Of a stretch of DNA of 64,000 nt, positions 36,535 through 48,577 are shown in pieces. A program made the translations under genes and the position numbers. This stretch comes from Hymenopus coronatus (lineage: Eukaryota > Arthropoda > Insecta > Mantodea > Hymenopodidae), in assembly GCA_030762935.1 (NCBI GenBank), contig CM060892.1:84054827-84118826 (forward strand), in the 5' to 3' direction. How positions within the stretch are numbered: the first letter of the stretch is position 1; each line of letters begins with the position of its first letter. The notes beneath the pieces are model-generated. The model worked only from the letters and a program-made list of their open reading frames with translations, was not told the DNA's origin and did not search any database.

Positions 36535-37368
36535 AAGAAGGTATTGCACTCCACCCAAAAAGTCGATACCGAAATTTCACCGGAAATATGTTTTAGGGTC
36601 CCTTAAATCCAAAAAAAGCATTTTCACAAAAAGGTCCATGTGTGTGTGTGTGTGTGTGTGTGTTTTCGTGCGTGTGCGTGTGTGTCCGTGTGCCTTTGAA
36701 CGCGATAACTCAAAAACGAAAAGTTAGTAAAATACCAAACTTAGTATTTAAGTTTAGTATCTTCCAGGGATGCGACACGAAGATTTTGAGAAAAATCACC
36801 CCACCCTTAACTACCCTTTACATGGAACTTTTTTCGAAAATGTTGATTTTCTTAAAAATTACTCTAACGATTTTGATTAAAATATCGTGTATTAAAGATA
36901 TTTATCTGACAAATAAAATGTATATCTTGAATTTTCTGCGATTAATCTTTTAAGACTACTTTATTCTGGATCAATTTTACGGAATTTTGCATAGCTGCTA
37001 AACCGTAAGAGATGGACAAAAACTTACCACATAAAAATGTGGAGAACTTTAAAACACACAATTTATGTTATATACATTTTTTACGAGGAGTTTGTCGTTT
37101 TTAATATATTTCTTGTTTTTAGTTTCAGCTTTGAAAATCATACAGGAATTTGTCAACTCCTATCCATACAAACGAAGGAACTTCAGTCACATAGCAACCA
37201 GCTCACTCTAGCTTATTGCGCTTCTACTTACAAGGAAACACGTAATAAGACTGTTTCGGCTAATTTTTTCTCAATTAGCATGAAATAAATAGAAACATAA
37301 GTTTATTAATAATAATTTGTTGCAGAGATGTAGAGAAAGTCATGTGAATGGAACACATCAGATTTGTG
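36535..37368 (+). repeat. Family H, near-complete, joined head-on to minus copies
   Basis: It starts inside the left end at 'aaggtattgcactccaccca', so the palindrome is missing at the junction. Then the GT tract (about 36640-36663), 'ggatgcgacacgaagatttt', 'cgtaagagatggacaaaaac', 'catagcaaccagctcac', and right end 'gatgtagagaaagtcatgtg' with 'aacacatcagattt'. Confidence 0.87.
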
Positions 37369-37411
37369 TAGTAATTTTTTGTCTCTCTCTCCCTCTCTCC
37401 TCTTCTCTCTC

Positions 37412-38070
37412 TTACAGTTTATCAGTTACACAAATGTCATTTAGAATGAAAAGTTTCTCTAGTAAAATTAATACAATTCAATTTTAATAAAATTATTTCA
37501 AATATCTGGCCCTTGCCAGAAAATTCAAGATACATTTGGTCTGTAATAAAAATATGTTACATATTATGGTAGTTTAATCAAGATCGTTAGAGGCCTTTTT
37601 ACTTTCTCTATGCGTACCATGTTCATAGTGTATAGAGAAGGTATTGCATTGTACCCAAAAATTCGATACCGAGATTTCACCGGAAATAAATGTCTACATC
37701 TTACGGTTTACCAGTTATGCAAAATTCCGCAAAATTCATCCAGAATAAAGATATCTTCAGAGGTAATTTCCAGAAAATTGAAGACATAGTTGGGGGTGAG
37801 GGAATTTTTTTGAAAATCTTCGAGTCGGTTCCTGGAGAGATACTAAACTTAAATATCAAGTTTGGTATTTAACGGAATTTTCGTTTTTGAGCTATGTTAC
37901 CCAGAAACATACACACAGACAGACGGCACATACACCGACATGTTTCTAAAAATGATTCAGGGGGGTCCCAAAACATGTATTTCCAGTGAAATTTCGGATT
38001 CAAATTTTTGGGTTCAATACAATACCATATCTATACATTATGTATATAGTACGTGTAGAGAAAGTAAACA
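37412..38070. repeat. Family H mosaic: minus, short plus, minus
   Basis: About 37412-37590 are minus core fragments ('gccagaaaattcaagataca', 'atcaagatcgttagaggcc'). 37596-37690 is the plus-oriented first ~95 bp ('actttctctatgcgtaccat' to 'gatttcaccggaaata'). 37691-38070 is minus again ('acatcttacggtttaccagt' to left end 'acgtgtagagaaagtaaac') with a small CA tract. A left end is therefore buried inside another copy in inverted orientation. Confidence 0.78.
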
Positions 38071-39048
38071 AGAATAACAGAAACAAAGTGTTTTTATCAC
38101 AAAAGAATGTGTAGCAGCCTACCTCATATACAGCCCATAAAATAAACGAAATATACGCTTCCCAACACACCGATTATTCACGATTTTTGAGCCCTAGTAG
38201 GCACGCACACTGTCAGTGCTGAAGAAGCATTTTCCTTTATCATGTGAACAAAACCATATGCAGAGTGTATCCCCATTACACCACGAGTCGTTTCTCTTTT
38301 TGACTGTTCACTCGTGTAAAACAGGCAGAATTCTCTTTAAAGCTGACTAAACGCTTTACCGAGTACCTTATCGGAAGAAATAGTATTCCCTATACTGCCA
38401 CTTCTTTCCAAACTTGCTTGGCAGTCTCTCCTGAAGCTGTTACAGGAACGTTGTTCAAGGTGGATATTTGTTCAAGCTTGGCTTTCTGTTCTTATGTAAA
38501 AATACAGAACGTTCATGTCGTTATCCGAGTGCAGAGCAGGGCAACAAAAATAACAAAAAAACACTTTCTGATCCTCCATAACGTTCTCAGATAATCTCTG
38601 GTACGGCTAGAGGCGAAGTCTTTTCTTTCTTCCGCAAATGTAACTAAACATTTCTTGCTATCTTTATTTTCTATCTTGACTTTTCTTCAATGCGACGACA
38701 AATTTGGAGGTGACGCGAGTGGCATGCAAGTGCATAAAGCTTATCTTTGCCGCTATGAGTGGAGAAGAAGCTCTTATTCAAATGGAGTTTCCTCTTTTAT
38801 TTACAAATGTAAGAATAAATTAACCGTTTTCCTTTGCCAGTCAGAGATAAACCCACAGCCATTTCGCGAGGGATATGCCACAAAGGTTCTTAGAAAACTT
38901 CTTACTTTCTTAAGGACGTGATATCTTGAAGTAAGATGTTGACATAACGAGGAAACTGCACAGCATTTCCTAACTGAGAAATCTAGTCGAGCAGTTATCT
39001 ACTTCTTCTGCAAGGTAGATCAAATCATCATTTCATTTGAACGTCAAT
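38071..39048. other. Unassigned stretch
   Basis: The 88-codon plus frame (38655-38921) has a hydrophobic start, but no recognised domain, promoter or splice pattern. Not called. Confidence 0.3.
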
Positions 39049-40232
39049 TTTACTTTTTCTAACACATATGTAAAAAGTACATAGTAAATAGAGAAGGTAT
39101 TGCATTTGAACCAAAAAATTGATACCGATATCACACCTGAAATATATTTTGAGGACCCCTTAATTCTAGAAGAGCATTTTAGAAAAACATCAGTGTATAT
39201 GTGTCTGTGTGTCTGAACAGTGTAATTTGATAATTCAAAACGAAAAGTCTGTTAATACCACACTTCATATTTGAATTCAGTATCTTTCAAGGATGGCGGT
39301 GAGTGGTTAGACTGCTCGCCTCCCATCTCGGACCCCGGGTTCGATCCCAAGCGCCCGCATGTGGATAAAGAGGCGTCTGGGCGAGTTTTGTCCGGGTCCT
39401 CCGGTTTCCCCCGCCACTCATTTCACCAATTGCTACATCATCACCTTTCCAATCATCCACTTCTGTCCATGCGGCTACGGGCCGACCCCATAGCAGGTTC
39501 TCCTTTCTGTGTTTTATGCTGTTGACTCTCCTACAGGCTTCTGACCTCTAGGCATTGGCTTGTAAGTCTTAAGAGGATGTCTGACCTACAAATACCAGGA
39601 GGGCAAGTCCATTATGAAACGAAAAGAATCTTCCAAGGATGTGACACTAAGATTTTTAGGTAAACTCTCTTACGCCGAGAACCTCTGCATGGAAGATTTC
39701 TGGAAAATGTTTATTTTCTCAAAATAACTCTGACAAGTTTTATTAAAATAGCATATGTTTCAAATATTTTCATGATAAATGAAATGTATATGTTGAATTT
39801 TTTTGTAAATAGCTTCTAAAAAATTTCTTCATACTAGATGGCATTTATATAAGTGGTAAATCGAAAGAGATAGGTGAAGATTAACTCTACAAAAATAATA
39901 GAGCTTGTTAAAACACAAAATTTATGTTATATTCCTTTTCGTAGAAATAACCAATTCCAATATATTCCTTTCATTTAACTAAAGTTTTCTCAAAAGGAAA
40001 ATCTTTCGATTCATACCTCTTTTCTTTTACCCCTGGACATGCACTGAGAACATTTTCAATTGGTTCAAATAATGACCAGCTTTTAAAGGATTTGATTATC
40101 GCTTTAGTCTAATTTTCATTTATACTTACAAGGCAGCAAGTAGTATAACAATTTTTGCTAATGTTCATCTTGATCAACATGATGTACATAGATAAAATAG
40201 TAACATTTTGTAAGAATAGTTTGTTTTCTGAA
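39049..40232 (+). repeat. Family H, full-length but diverged, carrying a SINE
   Basis: Plus orientation: left end 'tactttttctaacacatatg', 'agagaaggtattgcattt', 'cacctgaaatatattttgag', short GT tract (about 39201-39212). The SINE interrupts at 39296-39627, and the element resumes with 'atgtgacactaagattttta', 'tcgaaagagataggtgaaga', 'acccctggacatgcactgag' (second subfamily) and ends near 40225. The right inner repeat is eroded. Confidence 0.8.
39296..39627 (+). repeat. tRNA-derived SINE type 1, copy 2, with target-site duplication
   Basis: A box 'gtgagtggttagac' (39299-39312), B box 'ggttcgatccc' (39338-39348), then the shared body with 'cgcccgcatgtgga', 'ggcgtctgggcgagttttg' and 'ctccggtttcccccgcca', and an A-rich end near 39627. 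It is flanked by 14-bp direct repeats differing at one base ('atctttcaaggatg' at 39282-39295, 'atcttccaaggatg' at 39628-39641). This sequence belongs to family H, so the SINE came later. Confidence 0.92.
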
Positions 40233-41116
40233 AAAATCTTATGTGTTACACTCACACGAGTTTCACTTGCTGATCTGCAAACTTCTTACGAAAAATTATT
40301 CTTCTTTCCACACAATGCTAATCGAGATAAGTATTAGCAGAATGTTCTTACTACCTACTTAGCCTTATAAGTAAAAATAAACTAAAGGAATGCGCTACTC
40401 TAAAGTGACAGTCAACTTTTCTAAGCTGTCATTATGCAATTGTCAATGCAAATCGCTTCTTTGCTTCGTCAGTAGTAGAACAAAAGAAAAATGGACACTT
40501 CCTATCTGAGAAAGGTATAATTACTTCGCAATTTAAACCAATAAGGAAAATCTCGGAAACGGTTACCTCCACAACAAAAACTAAAGACCATAACTCGTAT
40601 GTTTTGACGAGATCTTCATTTTGTTGTTATACGTTTTTGTCTATCTCTTACGGTTCAGCAGTTAAGCAAAATTCGGAAAAATGCATCAAGTATAAAGAAG
40701 TATTCAGAGCTATTCCCCCCAAAATTTAAGACATACGTTTTATTTGGGATGTAAATAAATTTTAATCAAAAGTTTGAGTGATTTTTTAGAAAATCAAAAT
40801 GTTCGATAATTTTTCCATTTAAAGGATACTTCGTTCAGGGCAGATTTTCTTGAAAATCTGCGTGTCGAATCCTTGGAAGATACCAAACCTAAATACTAAG
40901 TTTGGTATTTAACGATATTTTCCTTTTTAAGCTATGCTGTCCACAAACACGCACATACACACAGACACACGGACCTTTTTCTAAAAATGCTTCTTTCGGA
41001 CTCAGGGGACCCCAAAACATATATTTCCGTTGAAATCTTGAGATCGAATTTTTGGGTGGAATACAATACCTTCTCTATCCCTATGCACATTATACATACG
41101 GGTCTAGAGAAAGGAA
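40233..41116 (-). repeat. Family H, full-length copy, first of a head-to-tail pair
   Basis: Minus orientation: right end 'atcttatgtgttacactcac', second-subfamily middle ('gtagtagaacaaaagaaaaa', 'cgcttctttgcttcg'), 'gtctatctcttacggttcag', 'gtcgaatccttggaagatac', CA tract (40950-40974), 'ccgttgaaatcttgagatcg', and left end 'gtctagagaaaggaaaa'. The next copy begins at once. Confidence 0.88.
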
Positions 41117-42004
41117 AAAATCTGATGTGTTCCATTTGCATGACTTTCTCTACATCTCAGCAAAAAAAAGATTGTTATAAAGCTTATGCTTCTATTTACT
41201 TCATGCTAACCGCGAAAAAATATTAGAAATAGTCTTACTTGCTTCCTTGTAAGTAGAAGCGAAATAAGATAGAACTGTAGGTTAAAGTGATAATCGGAAG
41301 TTGGTTGCTATGCGACTAAAGTTGCTTTGTTTGTATGTATGAATAGGAGTTGATAAATTCCTGCGTGAGAAAAGTATATAAGTTTTTCAAAGCTGAAACC
41401 AAAAAAAAAAGAATATCTCAGAAACGAAAATACTGTATGTCCACGAAAAAAAGGTATGTGTTGTGTTTTAACGTGCTCTACATGTGTTGTATGATAAGTT
41501 TTTCTCCATGATCTACGATTTAGCAGTTATGCAAAATTCCGTAAAATTCATCCAGAATAAAGTAGTCTTCGGAGTTTATTCCCATAAAATTCAAGATATA
41601 TATTTTATTTGACAAGTAAATAGCTTACCTAAGAGATTTTGATCAAAATCGTTAGAGCCATTTTTAAGAAAATCAAAATTTCGAAATTTCTTCCATGTGA
41701 AGGGTAATTTGGGGTGTGGGGATTTTCTTGAAAATCTTGGTGTCGTATCCTTGGAAGATACCAAACTTAAATACCAAGTTTGGTTTTTAACTGTCTTTTC
41801 GTTTTTGAGTTATGCTGCCCACAGACAAACATACACACACATACATACACAGACAGACACACATGTACCTTTTTCTAAAAAAAAATTCGGACTCGGGGGA
41901 CCCCGAAACATATTTCCGTTAAATCTTGACATGGAATATTTGGGTGGAATACATTACCTTCTCTCTCCTATGCACATTGTACATACGGGGATAGAAAAAG
42001 AAAA
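41117..42004 (-). repeat. Family H, full-length copy, second of a head-to-tail pair
   Basis: Minus orientation, main subfamily: right end 'atctgatgtgttccatttgc', 'actttctctacatctcagca', 'cttccttgtaagtagaagcg', 'tcgtatccttggaagatacc', CA tract (41831-41863), 'gggtggaatacattaccttc', and left end variant 'cgggga' with 'tagaaaaagaaaa'. It differs from its partner in the middle section, so this is not a simple recent duplication of one copy. Confidence 0.88.
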
Positions 42005-42339
42005 TATGGTGTAGATAATGTAAATTTAACACTCTGGATCTTTTACGTATACTATTTCCTAGTATATCCGCTTTAAGAGCAATCTTAGGTAAAATTAATA
42101 AATGCTGTAGTTTCAATCCAAATTTTTTCAAATTTTTGCCACGCATTGCTCTGCTAAAATGATAGATGCCTTCTAAATATCATACAAATATCATTAATAA
42201 TGTCTAAGAAAACATTTTATTCTACTTTCCTTTACTTATCAATTTCTCTACTACCTAGATACGAGAAAAAGAATTCTGAAAAAGCACGGATCTTCTAATA
42301 AAATACCTTTTATCGGAATCAGAAGCATCAAACAGTATT

Positions 42340-42422
42340 CAAAAAGGAATCACTGTATCTAATTTTTGAATTTATACAATACATTCTCCTCTACTACGCA
42401 CCTGATATAGAAAGTAAAAATA
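42340..42422 (-). repeat. Family H, short left-end fragment
   Basis: 'aatttttgaatttatacaat' followed by 'acattctcctctactacgca' and 'gatatagaaagtaaaaata' match a diverged left end. Confidence 0.45.
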
Positions 42423-42939
42423 TTGAATATATTACGTATCTTAGGTTTGCAAGTCAATTAAGTATATTTTAGTTTTGTCATCACATATTGACAATATTTG
42501 ACAGTGCTAGCATGACATGAATAAACAAGCTATGTTGTACGGAAATTCCGTGTGATGATTAGCTAAAGCGCACCAACACTTTCCCATTTTGCGGTTTCAC
42601 ACAACAGCTCTGATGAAGGGCAACGAAGTGCTTGAAAAACACAATCTACTGCCCATCATTGAGCGAGTCCATTAACGTCGAAAGCAAAATGGCTTAGTAA
42701 AGTGTTAACTGAGGGAAACAAAGCGGATAGTACCAATAATCTGCTTACATTACCGCCATATCGAACGGCTATTTATAATTGTTGAAACCAACAGAAATTA
42801 AGCCGTTTCTACAAGACATTAAGCTTAAGTATATTACATGATACTGTGTGAAAAAACATGCACATAGTTGCAACTATATATCTGTTTTTATATGATCCTC
42901 CTTTGGCGTGCAAACAGAGAACGACATTTTAAAGTAATC
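42423..42939. other. Unassigned stretch
   Basis: A less AT-rich section around 42560-42770 has no recognised feature. Confidence 0.35.
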
Positions 42940-43902
42940 TCATAGCAATCCGCTCATAAAATTTTGTATATTGCTTAAATTCTCGTGTATTGTCCTAATC
43001 GCCTTGTACCTACAAGGCAATAAGCAATAAAACAACTTTTGCATAAGATTATTTTAATTAACATGAAATAAATAGCTTTACAAGAGTGAACATAACCTGT
43101 CTCTGTAGTGTGGGTGTAGCATGTATGCCTCACATTCAAGAAGTTGCGAATAAGGCATTAGAAGAATGTGGTTGTTATTTAATTCCTTATAAGCAGAAGG
43201 GAACTAAAGGAATATGCCATACTAAAGCGATATTTTAAAAGCGACCATAATTGAAATTTGCTTCTTTGCTTGGCCAGAAGTAGAGCAAAAGGAAAAGAAC
43301 ACTTCTGACTGAGAAAAGAGTAAGTATTTTAAAATTGAAACCAATAACAAGGAACATCTTGGAAACGGTTAGCTCTACAGCAAAAATGCATACCACATAA
43401 ATTGCCTGTTTTAACGTGATCTACATATTTTGTAAAGTAAGTTTCTGTCTCTCTTTTACGGTTTAGCCGTTATACAAAATTCTACAAAAATCAATCAGAA
43501 TAAAGTGCTCTCAAAATATACATTTTATTTGTGTTGCGAATAACTTAAATGTACGGTATGTTAATCAAAACCATTAGAGCTATTTTTGAGAAAAACAAAT
43601 TTCCAAAAATGTTTCCATGTAAAGGTAGTTTGGGGTGGGAGATTTTCTTGAAATCTTCGTGTCGCATCCTTGGAGGATATCAAATTTAAATACCAAGTTT
43701 GGTATTTAACGAAAGTTTCAGTTTTCAGCTATGCTGTCCACAGGCAGACACACACCGATTTTTTCTAAAAATGCTTTTTTTTTTTTATTCAGACGTCCTA
43801 TAACATGCGTTTCCGGCGAAATATCCGTTTCAAATTTTTAGGTGCATTACAATACTTTCTCAATGCACTATTTACTTAGTACCTGTAGGGAATGTAATAA
43901 TT
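42940..43902 (-). repeat. Family H, worn copy with an inverted fragment at one side
   Basis: About 42940-43080 reads as a plus-oriented right portion ('ccttgtacctacaaggcaat', 'aacatgaaataaata'). About 43160-43902 is a minus copy of the second subfamily: 'ccttataagcagaagggaac', 'ggccagaagtagagcaaaag', 'ctcttttacggtttagccgt', 'gtcgcatccttggaggatat', short CA tract (43746-43757), 'ccggcgaaatatccg', and a degraded left end near 43890. Confidence 0.72.
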
Positions 43903-43977
43903 CAGGATTGGAATGAGTGCGTCCACCTATATTATGTGGGCGAGTGAGTGAGCGAGCGAGATATAGATAACTAGAAG

Positions 43978-44000
43978 AGAAAGAGAGAGAGAGAGAGATG
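43978..44000. repeat. (GA)n tract
   Basis: A run of GA dinucleotides within a GAGCGAGC-rich section (43930-44000). Confidence 0.8.
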
Positions 44001-44084
44001 GAGACAAGCATAATTAACAAAGACTAGTAAGATTTTACTTTCACTTAGATTGGTTTCGTTTCGGTTACATATTCTCTTTTATGA

Positions 44085-44890
44085 TTTACGTTTGGACAAA
44101 TATTCCTTAAGAATGATCGCTATGTTAAGCAATTGAAATTCCTTTCTCTTTACATGACCAGAATTAAAAAAGTAAATCTTAGGATCGACAAAATTCAAAT
44201 TTAAAACCAATAAGGAAAATAATATAGTACATTAAGGTAAATCAATAGCTATTTTTTTTTTATAAATGTGGTCGCTATGTGATGCATTTGAAATTTCATT
44301 CGCTTTGCATGACCAGGATAAAAACAGTAAATAACGACTTCCTATTTGAGAAAAGCCTAAGCAGTGGACATTTTAAAATCAACTACAAGGAATATCTGGG
44401 AAATCCACTCAAAAAGTCGTGTATTTTTATGAAGTCTACATTTTTTCTGTAGCAAGATTTGTCTATGCAAAATTCATTCAAAATAAAGAGGGCTTCAGAA
44501 AACTCAAATATAAATTGTATTTATCATATAAATATATACCGTTTTAATCAAGAGCCATTTTGAGAAAATCAAAATTTTCTTCCATGTAAAATGAAACTTT
44601 CATATAAAGGGTAGTTTTGGGTGGGGAATTTCTCTGAAAACCTTCATTCCGCATCCTTGGAAGATCCTGAACTTAAATATCAAGTATGGTAGTCAACCGG
44701 CTTTTAGTTTTTAGTTATGCTGTTCACAGACATGCAGGCGGGCGCACACGCACACGCACAGACACACATGGATCTGTTTCTAATTTTTTTTTCTAAAACA
44801 TATATTTCCGGTAAATCCCAGTATCCGATTTTTAGGTGAAATGCAATAGTTTTTCTGCTTAGTATGCAGTCCATTGTATTTACGAAGTAG
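44085..44890 (-). repeat. Family H, one short and one longer worn minus copy
   Basis: 44100-44225 and 44260-44380 repeat the same second-subfamily section ('cgctatgttaagcaattgaa' and 'cgctatgtgatgcatttgaa'; 'catgaccag' in both). This points to a partial tandem or nested pair. The longer part continues through 'ccgcatccttggaagatcct', CA tract (44736-44768), 'tatatttccggtaaatccca' and a damaged left end near 44880. Confidence 0.68.
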
Positions 44891-47430
44891 ACTAATACGA
44901 CAAGATATGCAATTGTATGGATAATAAAGCTTTATAAACAAACACCGAAAAACATGAAACATCTTGTGAAGCTTAATTCTATATCAAAAGTAAAAACCAA
45001 CTAAATCATAAATTAATATAATCGTAGTCATAATTATAAGCTGTGTTTATAACCATGATCAACCGGCTTGATGTCACTGGAAAGTCTTTCCACCCCTGAT
45101 TTTCCTTGCATTCAAAATCTTTGGATCGAAAGCTCTCGACAGGCTAAAAACATTCTTCCTGGGTAATGGATCCCCTTTTTTTCCTCCCCCTGCTAATGAC
45201 TAATGAGTTACTTTTTTTTTCTATGGTCTTGGTTTTAAACATACATTCTTGAAGTTTTCCTTTATTCCGCTCAGTGCACCTAAGCCAGCGGATTTTCGGT
45301 TTTGTGCAGTGAAATCCGGACTGCTGTATCTCTCGTATAAGTAACGTAGTATATGTTTGCATAAAACGTAAACAGAGATAACAAAGTTGATATAAAGTTT
45401 TCGAGCGTTAGGCCCATCATTTGACATACAGTTAACTTAAAATAAACTGAACACTTTTATTTAAAATTTCACTCGTATCACAAAAACTTTAGGAAAAACA
45501 CTTCATTTTCAAAACTAAAGCTAATTTGAAATTACGAACAGAATCTCTGCAAATGTAAACATATATTTCGAAGACACTAAATTTCCAGGTGGGATATAAA
45601 TATTATACAATAATTTTGGGATATGATGATAAATGTAAAATTATTTTTGAAGCTTTATTTCAAAGTTTAAAATATTTAGGTTTATAGAATCTTAAATGCC
45701 TATTTCGTAAGACAGAAGATATGTAATATAGCTGTAGACAGTGAAAAAGTATTGGAAACGTATGCAATTTGTTTTTAAAATGTGATAAATGAAGAATAAA
45801 ATCTAAAATATTATTAAATATATTTGAAAACAAGCCACCTTATAGTTTAATGATTTGATGCAGTTTACTTTATCAGTTTCAAAAATAGTTTTTTAGCTTT
45901 GTTGATATTTAATGATAAAATAAAATAAAATAAATTATATATAATTTATAGATTTTAATCATTGTGAAACACTTAAACTTAGAACACACAAAACGAATTA
46001 TTGATTACTTTGCCTTTTTAAGTACTAATTATGTATAAGGAGTATTATCCTTACTCAAGAATGTGTCTAAATAAACGCTGTTTTAAAGATCCTACTTTTA
46101 ACTTTTGTTACTTCTGTTCTTACTTTTCCGTTGTAATGCTCGTCTCTTATTCTCTGAAATATATACAACAATGAATAACACAAGTAAAACTATGATTAAA
46201 TTTTCATACAGTTTAGTGTGTTACTTTTATACTGACGCTTTAAAAAATTTCAATAGTAACATGGAAGAGGAAAGTGTTTGTCACACACACACTTTAATGG
46301 GCTTTTGCGCTTATGGCATTTAATGAAACGGAACTGCTAATATACATATGACTAATAAATGCCACTCTTTCATTGTCACAGAAGACGAAGGTGTGTCTTT
46401 TGATGCTGGAACAAAGTGGCAATCGGTAGTATGGTTTTTCCAGATGGTGACTCACTAAGAAAAGTGGAAATATGTAAAAGTGCAGAAAAGAAGACAATGA
46501 CTTCTTCCTTCTCAAAGACTGATCATTTAACATATCCTTGATACCCAAAAACAGTTATGTAGAGTGATATATAAATATATTATTGTCATCTGCTTAGTTT
46601 TCCAATACAGAAAGGAAACATACAAGATCGAATATCACTCACCTGCTAGTTCACTGTGATAATGTTTCTCCACTCATGGAAGCCAGAACACTTGATTTGT
46701 TGACCGATCAAGAAGTCAGTTCTTATTAACTTCCCTTATCCTTCACTATGGCTCTATGTGATTTATTTATTTAACATAAAAAAGCTCCTTGGTCGCAATA
46801 TCTTATTGCATGAAGAGGCCATTGGGATTTAATCAATTCCCTCAAAAAGCCAGATCAGCATTTTCAAAGTAGTTTGAACCAAGTCTCTTTAGTCTACAGC
46901 TAAACTGAATATTATTTGTAGCTGTTGCTCAAGCTCTTGGAATGACTTAACAGATTAACAAGAGAGCTTAATCTATATTAGGAGGGAGTTAATCACGGTG
47001 ATTAAATTGAAGCGTAATCTTCTGCTTTATGCAAAATTTTAATCAAAATGTTATATTTAAACACGATATAGTAGGGATCAGAGTGATGTATCCAGCCGTA
47101 AACAGCCTGAGAATATCTCCTTCTCATTTAAATGTATATAAATGGGAAACTGTAAAACAAAACCTTTGTCTTAGTTCCTAGTGTCTATCGTAACATCATC
47201 CACTTGCAAAATAATGACTGTAGTAAATTTAGTAAATGTTCCTAAATTGTAAGTGTCATTCTTTCGTTTGTTATGAACTAACGCTGAAGTGTATCACTAT
47301 CCTCATCAGCATCTGTTTGTCGTGTCAATTTTCTACGAACTGCAAATTTTGCATTACAATTACCTAACAAAGTATTTCCGAATTGATGCTAGAGGCTATG
47401 AAATGTTAATTGGTATAGTTTGTGCCCAAG
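44891..47430. other. Unassigned AT-rich stretch
   Basis: No gene or named element recognised. Short frames such as 46105-46323 (+) and 46294-46548 (-) overlap each other and have no family resemblance. Confidence 0.4.
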
Positions 47431-47435
47431 TCGCG

Positions 47436-47760
47436 TTAACGTCTGAAAACAAAGCCACTGCTTCAAAAGTCTTTACTGTTCGGAGGTGGTACGAGGCCCA
47501 ATCAGCGTCTCCATTTAGTGTTTCTTCCAATAGCGTTCCAATTGTAACCAATGATAGCGTACCTATTATGACGATCCACGTGGAGTTACACTCAACAACC
47601 ATTTCAAAGTCGTGTTTGTCCAATGGAGTTCCTCCTATAGCCAAAGGTAAGCGACCTGCTGTGCAGAGACAGCTAAGTTTCAACTCCACGTGGATTCACT
47701 GCCTGCCAAACTGCTGCTACATCACGAGACACCATTCAGCAAACGAAACCGCAGGTTAAC
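47436..47760 (+). repeat. Unknown repeat U, copy 1
   Basis: Shares ordered blocks with 59547-59950: 'cgttaacgtctgaaaacaaa', 'tactgttcggaggtggta', 'tctccatttagt', 'gtaaccaatgatagcgta', 'gcagagacagctaagtttca' and 'actccacgtggattc', then 'aacgaaaccgcaggttaacc'. An open frame (47289-47759) runs through it but is not conserved in the other copy. I do not recognise the family. Confidence 0.65.
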
Positions 47761-48019
47761 CAACTATAGAGAAAGTTTCAAAAGCATTACGAATCACTTT
47801 GTTAGTCTACAGTAGTTAAATTATCTTAGTATATTAGTATGTTCCTGTTTTACGCAATTCCTGGAGTAATGTATAAGGATTTCACCCAACATATAATTAT
47901 CTAGATAACGTTTGAAAGGTTAAAATACCTGAAATAAGTATATTCGTAATGTATTGTCACTTATAGCTATACATTTTTCCTCTTCGATTTTCGCATAGAA
48001 AAAGCAAAGCTGTCATTTG

Positions 48020-48237
48020 CGACTACAACACTTTCAAACGTAGTTTGTGGAAAGGGGAGAATATTTTCAAAATCTTCGCGTTGAATTTTCGATGTTCCAT
48101 TATGTTGTCACAACACATTGGGTGCTTCAGGGGGTTTCAGGGTTCCTCAAAATGGTGTTTCCAGAGAAATCTCGAAATCTTATTTTGGATGAAAAACATT
48201 ACTTACATTCTCTAATTACCTTAAGAACATATTAGAG
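48020..48237 (-). repeat. Family H, diverged left third
   Basis: Minus orientation: 'ggaaaggggagaatattttc', 'aaatcttcgcgttgaatttt', 'ggtttcagggttcctcaaaa', 'ccagagaaatctcgaaatct', then a worn left end 'aagaacatattagagaagag'. The GT tract is missing. Confidence 0.6.
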
Positions 48238-48242
48238 AAGAG

Positions 48243-48460
48243 TGCGGCGTGGTGGAGTGGACTAGACTGATACTATGATTCCTGCCACAAAATACGCCCG
48301 GTTTCGATCCCACCATGAGTACCTACTCAGCATTAAGAGGAAAGTGAAGAGCTGTGATAGGCAGCGATTGTGTCCCGATAACCAATTTCCAGATGATGGA
48401 TGGGTAATGCTTGTCACAATACCTCTTAATATCGCTTGATGGTCGCCAACATCTATTTTG
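48243..48460 (+). repeat. tRNA-like SINE (third type)
   Basis: The head 'gcgtggtggagtggactaga' resembles an A box and 'ggtttcgatcccacca' a B box with a CCA-like end. A body follows ('aagaggaaagtgaagagctg'). Stems are imperfect. No second copy was found in the window. Confidence 0.5.
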
Positions 48461-48577
48461 TGTATGTGAGCGTGAGGCCGGCAGTCGGGTTGGTAGAACT
48501 AGGACCCACGAGGACTGTCGTGTCATCGTGCTAAAAATATATCTGTTTCTGGAAATTTCTTGCATGTCATCGACCGG

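Noticed and set aside
47289..47759. 156-codon frame as a gene
   Set aside because: It overlaps the unknown repeat U, and the second copy at 59.5 kb does not keep the frame.
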